A stretch of DNA of 64,000 nucleotides from CAWJPY01 sp963844865 (GCA_963844865.1 CAWJPY010000001.1:362069-426068), one strand, 5' to 3'. Shown: positions 20,212 through 29,227, counted from the stretch's first letter. The notes: generated by a model not told the origin, from the sequence alone. A program made the numbers and translations.

Positions 20212-21453
20212 ATGGCCGCCTCATCCACCAGCGGAGAGCTCGAGGGCAAGCGGGTCCTGCTCATCATCTCGGGGGGCATCTCCGCCTACAAGTGCCTCGA
20301 CCTGATCCGGAGGCTGCGCGAGCGAAGCTGCCGGGTGCGCTGTATCCTCACCGAAGCCGCCAGCCACCTGGTCGCGCCCCTCGCGGTGGCGACCCTCAGC
20401 GAGGACCGGGTCTATCGGGACCTGTTCTCCCTCACCGAGTCGTCCGAGATCGGGCACATCCAGCTCTCGCGGGACGCCGATCTGGTGGTCGTGGCGCCGG
20501 CCACCGCCAACATCCTGGCCAAGATGACCGCCGGCATCGCCGACGACCTGGCCACCACCGCCCTGCTCGCTACCGACAAGCCGATCCTGGCCGCACCGGC
20601 CATGAACGTGGTGATGTGGGCGCACCCCGCCACCCGTCGCAACGTCGCCGAGCTCGCCCAGCGCGGCGTGCACTTCGTGGGGCCCGGCTCAGGCGATCTG
20701 GCCTGCGGCGAGGTCGGCGCCGGGCGCATGGCGGAGCCCGATGAGATCCTGGAGTCCGTCGCGGCGCTGCTGGTGGCGAACCATCCCTTGGCCGGGTTAC
20801 GGGCGCTCGTCACCAGCGGACCCACCCACGAGCCCATCGACCCGGTGCGCTTCCTGGGGAACAGGTCCTCGGGGAAGCAGGGACATGCCATCGCCGGCGC
20901 GTTGGCTCGGGCGGGCGCCCGGACGGTGCTGGTCAGCGGCCCGACGGCACTTCCAGATCCCCCGGGTGTGGAGGTCCATCCCGTGGAGACGGCCCGCCAG
21001 ATGCTCGTCGCCTGCCAGCAGGCCCTGCCGGTGGACGTGGCGGTGTTCGCGGCCGCGGTGGCGGACTGGCGACCCGAGGCGCAGGCGGACGGCAAGCTCA
21101 AGAAGAGCGGGTCCCCGCCTCGCCTCGAGCTGGTGGAGAACCCGGACATCCTCGCCACCGTGGCGGCCCCCGGCCCTGAGCGCCCTCGCCTGGTGGTGGG
21201 CTTCGCGGCCGAGACCCAAGACCTGGAGAAGCACGCGCGGGCCAAGCTGGAAGCCAAAGGCTGCGACTGGATCCTGGCCAACGACGTGTCGGCGTCGTCG
21301 GGCACGTTCGGCGGCGATCACAACACGGTCACCCTGGTGAGCGCGGAGACCGTCGACGGCTGGCCGACCATGACCAAGCACCAGGTCGCGGCGCGCCTCG
21401 TGGAGCACATCGCTCGCCGGCTCGGTGCCGCGTCCGGGTCGGAGGAGACATGA
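20212..21453 (+). CDS. coaBC: Bifunctional phosphopantothenoylcysteine decarboxylase / phosphopantothenate-cysteine ligase
   Basis: 413 residues from the ATG at 20212; a GTG at 20182 overlapping the previous stop is an alternative. The CoaC half is a flavin decarboxylase with the active His in IGHIQL (H82), PAMNVVMW at 129-136 and the clamp ACGEVGAGRM at 164-173. The CoaB half begins near 190 with VTSGPTHEPIDPVRFLGN and RSSGKQG, and has the KLKK segment of the nucleotide site. It makes 4'-phosphopantetheine from phosphopantothenate and cysteine in CoA synthesis. Cytosolic, intact, full length. Confidence 0.96.
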   Translation: MAASSTSGELEGKRVLLIISGGISAYKCLDLIRRLRERSCRVRCILTEAASHLVAPLAVATLSEDRVYRDLFSLTESSEIGHIQLSRDADLVVVAPATANILAKMTAGIADDLATTALLATDKPILAAPAMNVVMWAHPATRRNVAELAQRGVHFVGPGSGDLACGEVGAGRMAEPDEILESVAALLVANHPLAGLRALVTSGPTHEPIDPVRFLGNRSSGKQGHAIAGALARAGARTVLVSGPTALPDPPGVEVHPVETARQMLVACQQALPVDVAVFAAAVADWRPEAQADGKLKKSGSPPRLELVENPDILATVAAPGPERPRLVVGFAAETQDLEKHARAKLEAKGCDWILANDVSASSGTFGGDHNTVTLVSAETVDGWPTMTKHQVAARLVEHIARRLGAASGSEET

Positions 21454-21665
21454 AACCGGCGCGGCTCCGACGCCGAGAGTTGCGCAAACGGCAACTTCAA
21501 TCTAAGCTAGCTGTGGTTGCCGCGGGACGATGACTGCCCGCCGCGCGGGCAGGCGTCCGACTCTGAAGCCGGAGAGGACGTGGTGTTCCGCACGCGGCAG
21601 TGGGCCGAGAGCGACCGGTGAGCGTCGCCACCCTGCCGCCCCCCCTCAGCAGCACGAGGAAAGGC

Positions 21666-22865
21666 ATGAGCACAGACACAGAAGACCGACAGGCGCAGCA
21701 GCGCAAGAGTGGTGGCAGGCGCCGCCGACGGCGGCCACGGCGCCGCCACGCACGGGGCCCTGTGACGCAGGTGGAAGGCTACCTGTGGATGAGAGACAAC
21801 GGCAGCCCCCTGATGGTGTCGGCCGAACGCAACTTCGTCAGCGACCGCAGCGACCCGGTGGTGCCCACCGAGCTGGTCACCCCCATCCACCTGGAGAGCG
21901 GCGTCTTCTTGACCGGTAAGGCGCGCGGAGGCGACCGGCCCCGGGTGGTGGAGATCGACAGCGTCGAGGGCATGCCGCCGGACGAGTACCGCAGCCGGGC
22001 CCTGCCCTTCACCGAGCTGGTGAGCATCGACCCCGAGGAGCGCTTCCACCTGGAGACCGTGCCCGGGATCCTGGAGACCCGGGTCGCCGAGCTCATCGCT
22101 CCCCTGGGCAAGGGTCAGCGCTGCCTCATCGTGTCGCCGCCCAAGGCCGGCAAGACGACCCTGCTGCAGCAGATGGCCCACGCCATCGCGGTCAACCACC
22201 CCGACGCCACCATCTTCGTGCTCCTGGTGGACGAGCGGCCGGAGGAGGTCACCGACTGGCGGCGCAGCATCGCCCGCGGCGAGGTCTTCGCGTCCTCCTC
22301 GGACCAGTCCCTGGAGAGCCACGTCCAGGTCTCGGAGATGGTGTTCGAGCGCGCTCGGCGGCTGGTGGAGATGGGCGAGGACGTGGTCGTCTTCATGGAC
22401 TCCCTAACCAGGATGTCGCGGGCTTACAACAACATGCAGAAGGGCTCCGGCAGGATCCTGTCCGGCGGCATCGACGCCCGCACCATGGAGAAGCCGCGCC
22501 GTTTCTTCGGCTCGGCGCGCAACGTGGAGCACGGCGGCAGCCTGACGGTGGTCGCCACCTGTCTCATCGACACCGGCTCACGCATGGACGAGGTCATCTT
22601 CCAGGAGTTCAAGGGCACCGGCAACATGGAGCTCGTCCTCGACCGGAAGCTCTTCGACAAGCGCATCTTCCCCTGCATCAACATCCCCCAGTCGGGGACC
22701 CGCAAGGAGGAGAAGCTCTACCCGCCGGAGCAGATCGAGAAGCTCTACCTGATGCGGCGCGCCCTGTCTTCCCTGTCCCCGACGGCCGCCATGGAGCTGC
22801 TCCTGCAGAAGGTGCGCGAGTTCCCCTCCAACGCCGACTTCCTGGCGTCGCTGCAGCTCAAGTAG
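21666..22865 (+). CDS. rho: Transcription termination factor Rho
   Basis: 399 residues from the ATG at 21666, preceded by AGGAAAGG. The RecA-like core has Walker A PPKAGKTT at 158-165, the region VDERPEEVTDW, MDSLTRMSRAYN (Walker B side) and the Q/R-loop segments near SGGIDART. The usual N-terminal Rho_N helical domain is not recognisable. A short arginine-rich tract (about residues 13-32, almost all Arg) takes its place before the RNA-binding cold-shock-like part. It is a hexameric ATP-driven RNA translocase that ends transcription. It stands alone and is convergent with the CvpA-like gene, 12 bases away. Confidence 0.95.
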   Translation: MSTDTEDRQAQQRKSGGRRRRRRPRRRHARGPVTQVEGYLWMRDNGSPLMVSAERNFVSDRSDPVVPTELVTPIHLESGVFLTGKARGGDRPRVVEIDSVEGMPPDEYRSRALPFTELVSIDPEERFHLETVPGILETRVAELIAPLGKGQRCLIVSPPKAGKTTLLQQMAHAIAVNHPDATIFVLLVDERPEEVTDWRRSIARGEVFASSSDQSLESHVQVSEMVFERARRLVEMGEDVVVFMDSLTRMSRAYNNMQKGSGRILSGGIDARTMEKPRRFFGSARNVEHGGSLTVVATCLIDTGSRMDEVIFQEFKGTGNMELVLDRKLFDKRIFPCINIPQSGTRKEEKLYPPEQIEKLYLMRRALSSLSPTAAMELLLQKVREFPSNADFLASLQLK

Positions 22866-22877
22866 AACGGGCCTCGG

Positions 22878-23375
22878 TCACCGCGCCCGGCTGTCCGCCG
22901 ACGCCGGTTCTGCAGCCGGACGGCCGGCCTCGGCGCTGCTCCACAGCTCGAGCAGACGCGGCGCCAGCAGCGAGCGCTCGGACCAGGACCGCCAGGTCGG
23001 CGACAGACGCACCGCGGAAGTCAGGAACAGCGCGAGGAGGATGCCTCCGACCACCGCGGCCAGCCCGGCGCCGCAGAGGCGGTTCAGCCACCCGAGGTGG
23101 AGCGCCTTGAGGGTGCGCTCGATCCCCCAACCCGCCGCCAACGCGGCCAGCACGCAGGCGACGAGGGGGAGCACCCTCCCCAGCACCGCCGCCACCCAGG
23201 GCCATCCCACCAGGGCCTGGAGCTGGATCGCGACCTCGCCCCCGACCGCCACAGCCAGCCACAGCCCGGCGATCAGCCCGCCGCCCCCGAACACCAGACG
23301 CACCGCCCCCTTCCAGAAACCACTGAGGGTGACGCCCAGCCACACCAGAATCAGGGCCCAGTCGAGCAGGCTCAC
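22878..23375 (-). CDS. CvpA-family membrane protein
   Basis: 165 residues from a GTG at 23375 that overlaps the upstream stop as GTGA. The first 130 residues contain four hydrophobic spans. The opening SLLDWALILVWLGVTLSGFW, a G-rich second helix and a late AAVVGGILLALFLTSAV are characteristic of the CvpA/colicin-V-production family. The function in most bacteria is unclear; members are linked to envelope stress tolerance. The C-terminal tail is polar and rich in Ala, Glu and Arg. It is co-transcribed with the CBS-domain gene upstream. Confidence 0.8.
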   Translation of the reverse strand: MSLLDWALILVWLGVTLSGFWKGAVRLVFGGGGLIAGLWLAVAVGGEVAIQLQALVGWPWVAAVLGRVLPLVACVLAALAAGWGIERTLKALHLGWLNRLCGAGLAAVVGGILLALFLTSAVRLSPTWRSWSERSLLAPRLLELWSSAEAGRPAAEPASADSRAR

Positions 23376-23782
23376 GACAGCATGTTTACCGTCAGCCGCA
23401 GGAAGTCGGCCTCGGTGAGGATCCCCACCAGGTTGTACGATTCGTCCACCACCGGCAGGCAGCCGTACTTGTTCTCGAGCAAGATGGTGGCGGCCTGCTT
23501 CACCGGGACGTCGGGGCCCACGGTGACGACGTCCCGGTGCATGGCCTCCACCACCGGTACGGTGACGAAGATCCGCCGCTGCTCGAAGGCTTCCACCTCG
23601 GCGAAGATGGAGAAGGCGGCCGCGAGGAGATCGCGGTGGGTGAGTAGTCCGACCAGACGCTGACCTCGCACCACCGGCAGGTGGCGGATGCGGCCACGGG
23701 CCATGCAGCGCTGGGCATGGGCGAGGGTGTCGTCCTCGGTCAGCGTCACCAGCTCTGTAGCCATCAGGTTGCGGACCAGCAT
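23372..23782 (-). CDS. Two-CBS-domain protein
   Basis: 136 residues from the ATG at 23782; the frame extends upstream, but the preferred start matches the CBS domain beginning (MLVRNLMATELVTLTEDD). There are two tandem CBS domains: residues 6-60, with RIRHLPVVRGQRLVGLLTHR, and residues 78-132, with KYGCLPVVDESYNLVGILTE. Such pairs bind adenine nucleotides and act as energy sensors, either alone or on a partner. The stop overlaps the cvpA-like start, so the two are likely one operon. The partner is unknown. Confidence 0.88.
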   Translation of the reverse strand: MLVRNLMATELVTLTEDDTLAHAQRCMARGRIRHLPVVRGQRLVGLLTHRDLLAAAFSIFAEVEAFEQRRIFVTVPVVEAMHRDVVTVGPDVPVKQAATILLENKYGCLPVVDESYNLVGILTEADFLRLTVNMLS

Positions 23783-23823
23783 CGGGTGTACTCCTCGCAA
23801 CAGTGTACCCTGGAGGGAGCGCC

Positions 23824-24123
23824 ATGGCATCGGACGTCGCCCCTCCCGCTCCCCCGGCCCTCAGGCTCCTCGTCGAGGCGCCGCCGGACCGCGTCTTCCT
23901 GCCCCTGGTGGAGACCGCTGCCCGCATCTTCGCCGGCTCCCTAACCGACGCCGGGGAACTGATTGGTGAGGTGGAGAGACAGCTCACCGACGCCTTCCGC
24001 GGAGCGCTCCGCGATAGCCCGGAGAGCGTCTCGATCACGCTCCTCTTAACGCCTGGCACCTTGGAGGCGACCATCGCCCCCGCCGGCGGCGAAGAGGTCA
24101 TGCTCCGCTTCGCCACAGCGTAG
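23824..24123 (+). CDS. Small hypothetical protein, possibly related to RsbW-type kinase domains
   Basis: 99 residues from the ATG at 23824, with a strong GGAGGGAG site. The pattern is an N-terminal Pro/Ala stretch, then LRLLVEAPPDRVFLPLVETAARIFAG, then a helix TDAGELIGEVERQLTDAFRGAL. It ends with two strands, VSITLLLTPGTLEATIAP and EVMLRFATA. This order (strand, long helix, helix, two strands) resembles the start of GHKL/RsbW anti-sigma kinases, but the ATP-binding motifs of that family are not present. It is divergent from the CBS gene. Real by codon pattern and ribosome site; the function is not known. Confidence 0.65.
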   Translation: MASDVAPPAPPALRLLVEAPPDRVFLPLVETAARIFAGSLTDAGELIGEVERQLTDAFRGALRDSPESVSITLLLTPGTLEATIAPAGGEEVMLRFATA

Positions 24124-24199
24124 GTGGTCCCTCGCCGACCCTCAGCCCCCTCAGTGGTGGCTTGCGGCATCGCGGTTGGTGCTCCGGACCTCGGGAGCA

Positions 24200-24277
24200 C
24201 CAGAGCGGGTGCCAGGCATCCCGTCGCGCGCTGCGATCCGCTCAGTCGCTTCGGTCGAAGAGGGTGCCTGGCATCCC
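24200..24277. repeat. REP-like structured repeat, copy 1
   Basis: About 78 bases between the small gene and fabG. It starts with CCAGAGCGGGTGCCAGGCA, has GCGATCCGC in the middle and ends with GTGCCTGGCATCCC, an inverted version of the first core. The copy at 34478-34557 shares the first 19 bases exactly and has the middle GCGATCCGC at the same distance. Confidence 0.7.
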
Positions 24278-24352
24278 ATCCGGCCTGCCCAACGCCCTCA
24301 GGATCCGAGGTTCACGACGCACGTTGGTGCTCCCGGAGCGAGGGGCCGCGTC

Positions 24353-25090
24353 CTAGATGTACAGGCCGCCGGAGACGTTCAGCACCACGCCGGTGATATA
24401 GGAGGCGCCGGGGCCGGCCAGAAATGTCACCGCCTCCGCCACGTCGGCAGGGGTCCCGAGCCGCCGGATGGCGAGGGCCGAGATCATGGTCGCGCGTTGC
24501 TCCTCGTTCAGGACGTCGGTCATGGCGGTCTCGATGAAGCCCGGCGCGATGGCGTTCACGGTCACGTTGCGCGAGCCCAGCTCGCGGGCCAGGCTCTTGG
24601 TGAAGCCGATGAGCCCGGCCTTGGAGGCGGCGTAGTTGGCCTGGCCGGCGTTCCCCATGAGCGCCACCACCGACGCGATGTTGACGACCCTCCCAGAGCG
24701 TTGGCGCATCATGATCTTGGCCGCGGGTTGGGTGACCTTGAATGCTCCGTCCAGGTTGATGTCCAGCACCCGCCGCCAGTCCTCGAGCTTCATCCGCACC
24801 AGGAGCTGGTCCCGCGTGATGCCGGCGTTGTTGACCAGGATGTCGAGGCGCCCATGGCGCGCGGCGGCATCGGCGACCACCGCCGCCGCGCCGTCGGCAT
24901 CGGTCACGTCCAGGGCGACGGCCTCAGCCGTGCCGCCCGCAGCCTCGATGGCGCCCACCGTGTCCGTCGCGTCGAGGACATCGCCGCACACCACCCGGGC
25001 CCCGTCGGCCGCCAACCGCTCGGCGACGGCACGGCCGATGCCGCGCGCCGCCCCGGTCACGAGAGCTACCTGCCCGTCGAGCACACCCAT
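24353..25090 (-). CDS. fabG: 3-oxoacyl-[ACP] reductase
   Basis: 245 residues from the ATG at 25090. An SDR-type reductase with the NADP motif VTGAARGIGRAVA at the N-terminus, the NNAG motif in ILVNNAGITRDQ, and the catalytic Ser and Tyr-x-x-x-Lys in ASVVAL...NYAASKAG. The C-terminal segment GPGASYITGVVLNVSGGLYI is typical of FabG. It reduces 3-ketoacyl-ACP in fatty-acid elongation. It is last in the fabH-fabD-fabG run; acpP, which usually comes next, is absent here. The gap to fabD is 134 bases. Confidence 0.96.
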   Translation of the reverse strand: MGVLDGQVALVTGAARGIGRAVAERLAADGARVVCGDVLDATDTVGAIEAAGGTAEAVALDVTDADGAAAVVADAAARHGRLDILVNNAGITRDQLLVRMKLEDWRRVLDINLDGAFKVTQPAAKIMMRQRSGRVVNIASVVALMGNAGQANYAASKAGLIGFTKSLARELGSRNVTVNAIAPGFIETAMTDVLNEEQRATMISALAIRRLGTPADVAEAVTFLAGPGASYITGVVLNVSGGLYI

Positions 25091-25224
25091 GGTTCGCCTC
25101 CCGCTGGGGAGTCTACCGCGGACCGCGTCGGGCGCGATCCGTCTCCGGGGACGGGCGGCGTTCTGATCGGGAGGGGAGCGCACCACGCAACCACGGTGCC
25201 AGAGATCGGGCCGACGGCGGGAGG

Positions 25225-26166
25225 TCAGCCCACGATGGTGGCCAGGACCTCCTCGACCTGCGCCACCGTGCCGGCGGGATGGCAGACCGCGTCGCGGTCG
25301 ATGCGCCGCACCAGCCCGGAGAGGACCGTCCCCGCCCCCACCTCGAGGAAGGTGTCGAAGCCGTCCTCGCGCATCCTGGAGATGGTCTCGGACCAGCGGA
25401 CGGGCGCGTCCACCTGACGGAGCAGGCCGTCGCGCACCTCCCCTGCGCTGCGCACGGGCTCGGCGTCCACGTTGCGGTACACCGGCACGTCGAGGTCGTC
25501 CAGATCCAGGGCCGCGAGCACCGGCTCCATGCCTGCTCGCGCCGGTGCCATGAGCGGCGAGTGGAAAGGCGCCGACACCGGCAGCTGCAGTGCCCGTCGA
25601 GCGCCCCGGGCGCGACTCAGGTCCACCGCCACGTCCACGGCGCCCGAAGCTCCCGCGATCACGACCTGGCCGGGAGAGTTGAAGTTGGCGGCAACCACCT
25701 GTCCCGAGCCGCCGCTCGAGACCTCTCGGCACAGCGCGACGACCTCGTCGTCGGCGAGACCGAGGATCGCGGCCATCGCCCCCTCGCCCACCGGCACGGC
25801 CTCCTGCATCAGACGCCCCCGGGTGCGCACGGTGCGCACCGCGTCACCGAAAGCGAGACCACCGGCGGCCACCACCGCCGAGTACTCACCCAGGCTGTGA
25901 CCGGCCACCGCCGCCACCCTGAGGCCGCCAGCCGCGAGCACGCGCCACGCGGCCACCGAGTGGGTCAGCAGCGCCGGCTGGGTGTTCTCCGTGAGGCGCA
26001 ACGCCTCTTCCGGTCCCTGCCAGCAGAGCCCGGAAAGAGACATGCCCAGCGCCTCGTCCGCTGCCCGGAACACCTCGGCCGCCTCGCTGAAGCGTTCGGC
26101 GAGGTCCGAGCCCATGCCCACCGCCTGGCTTCCCTGGCCCGGGAACAGGGCCGCCACCTTGACCAT
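25225..26166 (-). CDS. fabD: Malonyl-CoA:ACP transacylase
   Basis: 313 residues. It has the oxyanion-side motif FPGQGSQAVGMG at the N-terminus and the nucleophile motif GHSLGEYSA. The His-containing PVSAPFHSPLM and the C-terminal FLEVGAGTVLSGL complete the family set. It transfers malonyl from CoA to ACP for fatty-acid synthesis. It starts 15 bases after the fabH stop, so it is in the same operon. Intact. Confidence 0.97.
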   Translation of the reverse strand: MVKVAALFPGQGSQAVGMGSDLAERFSEAAEVFRAADEALGMSLSGLCWQGPEEALRLTENTQPALLTHSVAAWRVLAAGGLRVAAVAGHSLGEYSAVVAAGGLAFGDAVRTVRTRGRLMQEAVPVGEGAMAAILGLADDEVVALCREVSSGGSGQVVAANFNSPGQVVIAGASGAVDVAVDLSRARGARRALQLPVSAPFHSPLMAPARAGMEPVLAALDLDDLDVPVYRNVDAEPVRSAGEVRDGLLRQVDAPVRWSETISRMREDGFDTFLEVGAGTVLSGLVRRIDRDAVCHPAGTVAQVEEVLATIVG

Positions 26167-26181
26167 CCCCGCGTCCTCCCC

Positions 26182-27180
26182 TCAGAACCTGAAGAGCGCC
26201 GAGGCCCACGTCAGGCCGCCCCCGAACGAGGACACCAGCACGAGGTCGTCCGGCTCCAGCCGCCCCTCGTCCCGGGCATCCGCCATGGCCAGCGGGATGG
26301 AGGCCGACGACGTGTTACCGACCCGAGCCACGTTGCTGTAGACCTGCCCATCGCGGAGGCCGAGGCGCTGGCCCACCGCCTGGATGATGCGCTGGTTGGC
26401 CTGATGGGGGATGAAGAGGTCGACCTCCGAAACCCCGATCCCGGCCTTGTCCAGGACCGCCAGGCTGATGTCGGTCAGGGCCCGGACCGCCACCTTGAAG
26501 GTCTCGTTTCCCCGCATCTTGATGTACGGCAGGCGTTCCTCGATGGCCGCGCGGCTGTGCGGAGGGAAGCGGCAGCCACCACCCGGCATGGCGATGATAT
26601 CGGCCAGGGAGCCGTCCGTCCGCCACTCCACCTGCAGGATCCCTTTCCCGGGCTCGGCGGGTTTCAGGACCGCCGCGCCGGCGCCGTCGCCGAAGAGGAC
26701 ACAGGTCGACCGATCGCTCCAGTCGGTGTACCGCGTGAGACACTCGGCCCCCACAACGAGCACCGTCTCGGCCTCGCCGGTGGCGATGAACTGGCGCGCG
26801 ACGTTGAGGCTGTACGTGAAACCGGAGCAGGCGGCAGAGAGGTCGAAGCAGGCCGCGTTCACGACTCCGAGGCGAGGTTGGGCGATCGCCGAGGTCGCCG
26901 GGATCGGCTGCTCGACGGTGGCGGTGGCCACGATCAGCAGGTCCACGTCTTCCGGCCGGACGCCGGCGTCGGCCATGGCGGCCTTGCCGGCGCGCTCCAC
27001 CAGGTCGACCACGGCCTCCCCTTCGGCCACCATCCGTCGTTCCCTGATGCCGGTGCGGGTCACGATCCACTCATCGGAGGTGTCGACCAGCCGTTCGAGG
27101 TCCCGGTTACTCACCACCCGCTCCGGCAGGTAGGCGCCGAGACCGACGATCCTGGCGGTCCGCGCGAGGTGGTCATGCAC
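26182..27180 (-). CDS. fabH: 3-oxoacyl-[ACP] synthase III
   Basis: 332 residues. The Cys-His-Asn triad is visible: C118 in DLSAACSGFTYS, His in FIPHQANQR and Asn in VGNTSSASIP. The opening IVGLGAYLPERVVSN and TGIRERR are standard. It condenses an acyl-CoA with malonyl-ACP to start fatty acids. The start overlaps the plsX end by 8 bases, indicating coupled translation. Starter-acyl preference cannot be read from the sequence. Confidence 0.97.
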   Translation of the reverse strand: MHDHLARTARIVGLGAYLPERVVSNRDLERLVDTSDEWIVTRTGIRERRMVAEGEAVVDLVERAGKAAMADAGVRPEDVDLLIVATATVEQPIPATSAIAQPRLGVVNAACFDLSAACSGFTYSLNVARQFIATGEAETVLVVGAECLTRYTDWSDRSTCVLFGDGAGAAVLKPAEPGKGILQVEWRTDGSLADIIAMPGGGCRFPPHSRAAIEERLPYIKMRGNETFKVAVRALTDISLAVLDKAGIGVSEVDLFIPHQANQRIIQAVGQRLGLRDGQVYSNVARVGNTSSASIPLAMADARDEGRLEPDDLVLVSSFGGGLTWASALFRF

Positions 27181-28210
27181 GGGGGCGATCCCCCCCCTGG
27201 GCCGGCTGGTCCATGACCTGGTGGATCTTGTCCCGGATCCTCCGGATCACGTCGCTGTGGGCGTAGGAGTGGGCGAACCGGACCGCGTTGCGCAGCGCCC
27301 GCGGGCTGGACCGGCCGTGGGCGATGAGACAGGAGCCGTCCACCCCGAGCAGCGGGGCGCCCCCATACTCCGTGTAGTCCACCTTCTGGCGCAGACTGCG
27401 GAACGCCCCCTTGGCCATGAGCAGGCCGGCTCCGTACATGGGCGAGTGCCGCGCCTCCTCCATCAGCATGCCGATCACCATTTCACCCAGACCTTCCGCC
27501 ACCTTGAGAATCACGTTGCCCGTGAAGCCGTCACAGACCACCACGTCGACATCGCCCAGGAAGACGTCGCGACCTTCCACGTTGCCCACGAAGTGAATGC
27601 CGGCCGCGGCCAGGGCCAGGTGCCGCTCCCGCACCCGCGGCCCCCCCTTGTTCTCCTCCTCGCCCACCGACATCAGGCCCACCCTGGGAGTGTCCACCTC
27701 GAGCACGGACTCGGCATAGAACGAGCCCATGAGTGCGAACTGCAGGAGCTGATGGGGCTTGCACTCCACGTTGGCGCCCACATCCAGGAGCAAGGTCTGG
27801 CCCTGTGGCTTGGGCAGGATGGCGGCCAACGCCGGCCGATCCACGCCCGCGATCATGCCCAGTGCCGAGCGCGCCGCGACCCAGGCAGCACCGGTGTTGC
27901 CGGCGGTCACCATGGCTGCCGCCCGTCCCTCTGCCACCAGCTCGGCGCACACCGTCAGCGAGGAGCGGCGCTTGGACCGCAGAACGCTCACCGCGGGCTC
28001 GTCCATCGCGACCACGTCCGGGGCATCCACCAGCTCGAGGCCGCTGGGCAGCGGCCGGAAGCGGCCGATCTCCCGTCGGAGCCGCTTCATGGGGCCCACC
28101 AGGATGACGGGGATCCTGAGCTCCGAGATGGCCTGCAACGCCGCCCGCAGCCCGACCTGGGGCGCTCCATCACCCCCCATGGCGTCGAGCGCTATGGACT
28201 CGTGGTCCAC
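27173..28210 (-). CDS. plsX: Phosphate acyltransferase PlsX
   Basis: 345 residues. Family motifs are IALDAMGGDGAPQ at the N-terminus, VTAGNTGAAW, LDVGANVECKP, VGEEENKG and the C-terminal GAPLLGVDGSCLIAHGRSS. It converts acyl-ACP to acyl-phosphate, the first step feeding PlsY in phospholipid synthesis, at the inner face of the membrane. It lies between rpmF and fabH, the common order. Intact and full length. Confidence 0.97.
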   Translation of the reverse strand: MDHESIALDAMGGDGAPQVGLRAALQAISELRIPVILVGPMKRLRREIGRFRPLPSGLELVDAPDVVAMDEPAVSVLRSKRRSSLTVCAELVAEGRAAAMVTAGNTGAAWVAARSALGMIAGVDRPALAAILPKPQGQTLLLDVGANVECKPHQLLQFALMGSFYAESVLEVDTPRVGLMSVGEEENKGGPRVRERHLALAAAGIHFVGNVEGRDVFLGDVDVVVCDGFTGNVILKVAEGLGEMVIGMLMEEARHSPMYGAGLLMAKGAFRSLRQKVDYTEYGGAPLLGVDGSCLIAHGRSSPRALRNAVRFAHSYAHSDVIRRIRDKIHQVMDQPAQGGDRPRA

Positions 28211-28275
28211 GACCGCTCACCCCCGTCATCCGGGTCGTGCGGGCGACACCGCGCTTGCCTGCAGAGCATGGCGGC

Positions 28276-28461
28276 TCAGTCGAGCTCCTCGACCTGAACC
28301 ACCTCCCGTCCCTTGTAGCTGCCGCAGTGAGGGCAGACCTGGTGGGGCGGCTTGGGCTCGAAGCAGGTGGTGCAGAGGCTCCACCCCGGGGGAACCAGGG
28401 CGTGGTGGGAACGCCGCTTGTTGCGACGGCTCTTGGAGTGCCTGTGTTTCGGGTTTGGCAT
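28276..28461 (-). CDS. rpmF: 50S ribosomal protein L32
   Basis: 61 residues starting MPNPKHRHSKSRRNKRRSHH, the standard basic L32 N-terminus. It keeps the zinc-binding pairs CTTC and CPHC, so it is the zinc-containing form. The order yceD-rpmF-plsX is conserved in many bacteria. It lies 23 bases after yceD. Confidence 0.97.
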   Translation of the reverse strand: MPNPKHRHSKSRRNKRRSHHALVPPGWSLCTTCFEPKPPHQVCPHCGSYKGREVVQVEELD

Positions 28462-28484
28462 CGTTCGCTCCGCAATTTCAGTGG

Positions 28485-29012
28485 TCAGTTGGTGGTGTCC
28501 TTCGCCAGCTCGCGGAGGGCCTCCCATCGGGAGTCCGTCTCCGGCGCGCAGGCGCAGGCGCCCTCGACATTCCGATTGGCGCCGCAGCGCGGGCACAATC
28601 CAGCGCAATCCTCGTCGCAGAGGATGCGCATGGGCAGCGCCAGGATCACCTGCTCCGCCGCCAGGTCGTCGAGGTCTAGCTCGTCGTCCTCCAGGAAGCC
28701 CACGTCGAGCTCGTCGTCCCCGAGCTCGACCTCCGCCTCACCGGGAGCGGTCTCTGAAAGCCTGTACTCCACCGAGAAGCTCTCCTCCATCTGCCAGGGC
28801 ACCGGCTCCAGGCACCGCGAGCAGAGCAGCCTCCCCCTCGCGGTCACCGTCCCGGTCACAACGTACCCTCCACCGGCGGGAAGAACGACGCCCACCACGC
28901 GCACGTCCAGTGCGGCGGCCACGGCGCGCTCGTCCACCCGGTCCGGCGTCAGGACCAGCTGGTCGTCGAAGCTCAACGGCTCCTCGGTGATGGCTTTCAG
29001 ATCGATCTTCAC
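28485..29012 (-). CDS. YceD/DUF177 family protein
   Basis: 175 residues. It has the DUF177 pattern: a first half with RGRLLCSRCLEPVPW and a central acidic stretch (EVELGDDELDVGFLEDDELDL). The tail is cysteine-rich (CDEDCAGLCPRCGANRN...CACAP). The family is involved in 23S rRNA accumulation and is nearly always encoded just before rpmF, as here. It is the first gene of the yceD-rpmF-plsX-fabHDG unit. An inverted repeat, CCCCT...AGGGG, and a TTCTT-rich stretch lie upstream at about 29020-29090. Confidence 0.93.
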   Translation of the reverse strand: MKIDLKAITEEPLSFDDQLVLTPDRVDERAVAAALDVRVVGVVLPAGGGYVVTGTVTARGRLLCSRCLEPVPWQMEESFSVEYRLSETAPGEAEVELGDDELDVGFLEDDELDLDDLAAEQVILALPMRILCDEDCAGLCPRCGANRNVEGACACAPETDSRWEALRELAKDTTN

Positions 29013-29227
29013 CCGTACCCCTCCCGTACGAGGGGAGCGAGTATAGCAAACCCCAAGGTGGAAGTTCTTAGTTCTTGATTCTTCATTCGTAACGCCGCCC
29101 GGTCACCAGGGCCTGTGGGCGCCGCGGTCGCCGCAGACGCTTCTTTCGCGGCGCCCCGAGCTGCCGCGGGCGCCCGACGCTGATGACTGCCCCGAATCGC
29201 GGTCGCCGGAGATCGTCGGCGCGGTGC

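Noticed and set aside
18194..20224. A 676-codon minus-strand open frame opposite the M48 protease
   Set aside because: GC-driven shadow; the protease on the other strand has all its catalytic residues and a lipobox.
24200..24277. CRISPR-like repeat
   Set aside because: Only one copy at each of two distant sites, no spacer array and no cas genes; REP-like structure fits better.
25279..27216. A 645-codon plus-strand open frame across fabD and fabH
   Set aside because: It is the antisense shadow of two clearly identified genes; His/Arg/Gly-rich composition, no recognisable motifs.
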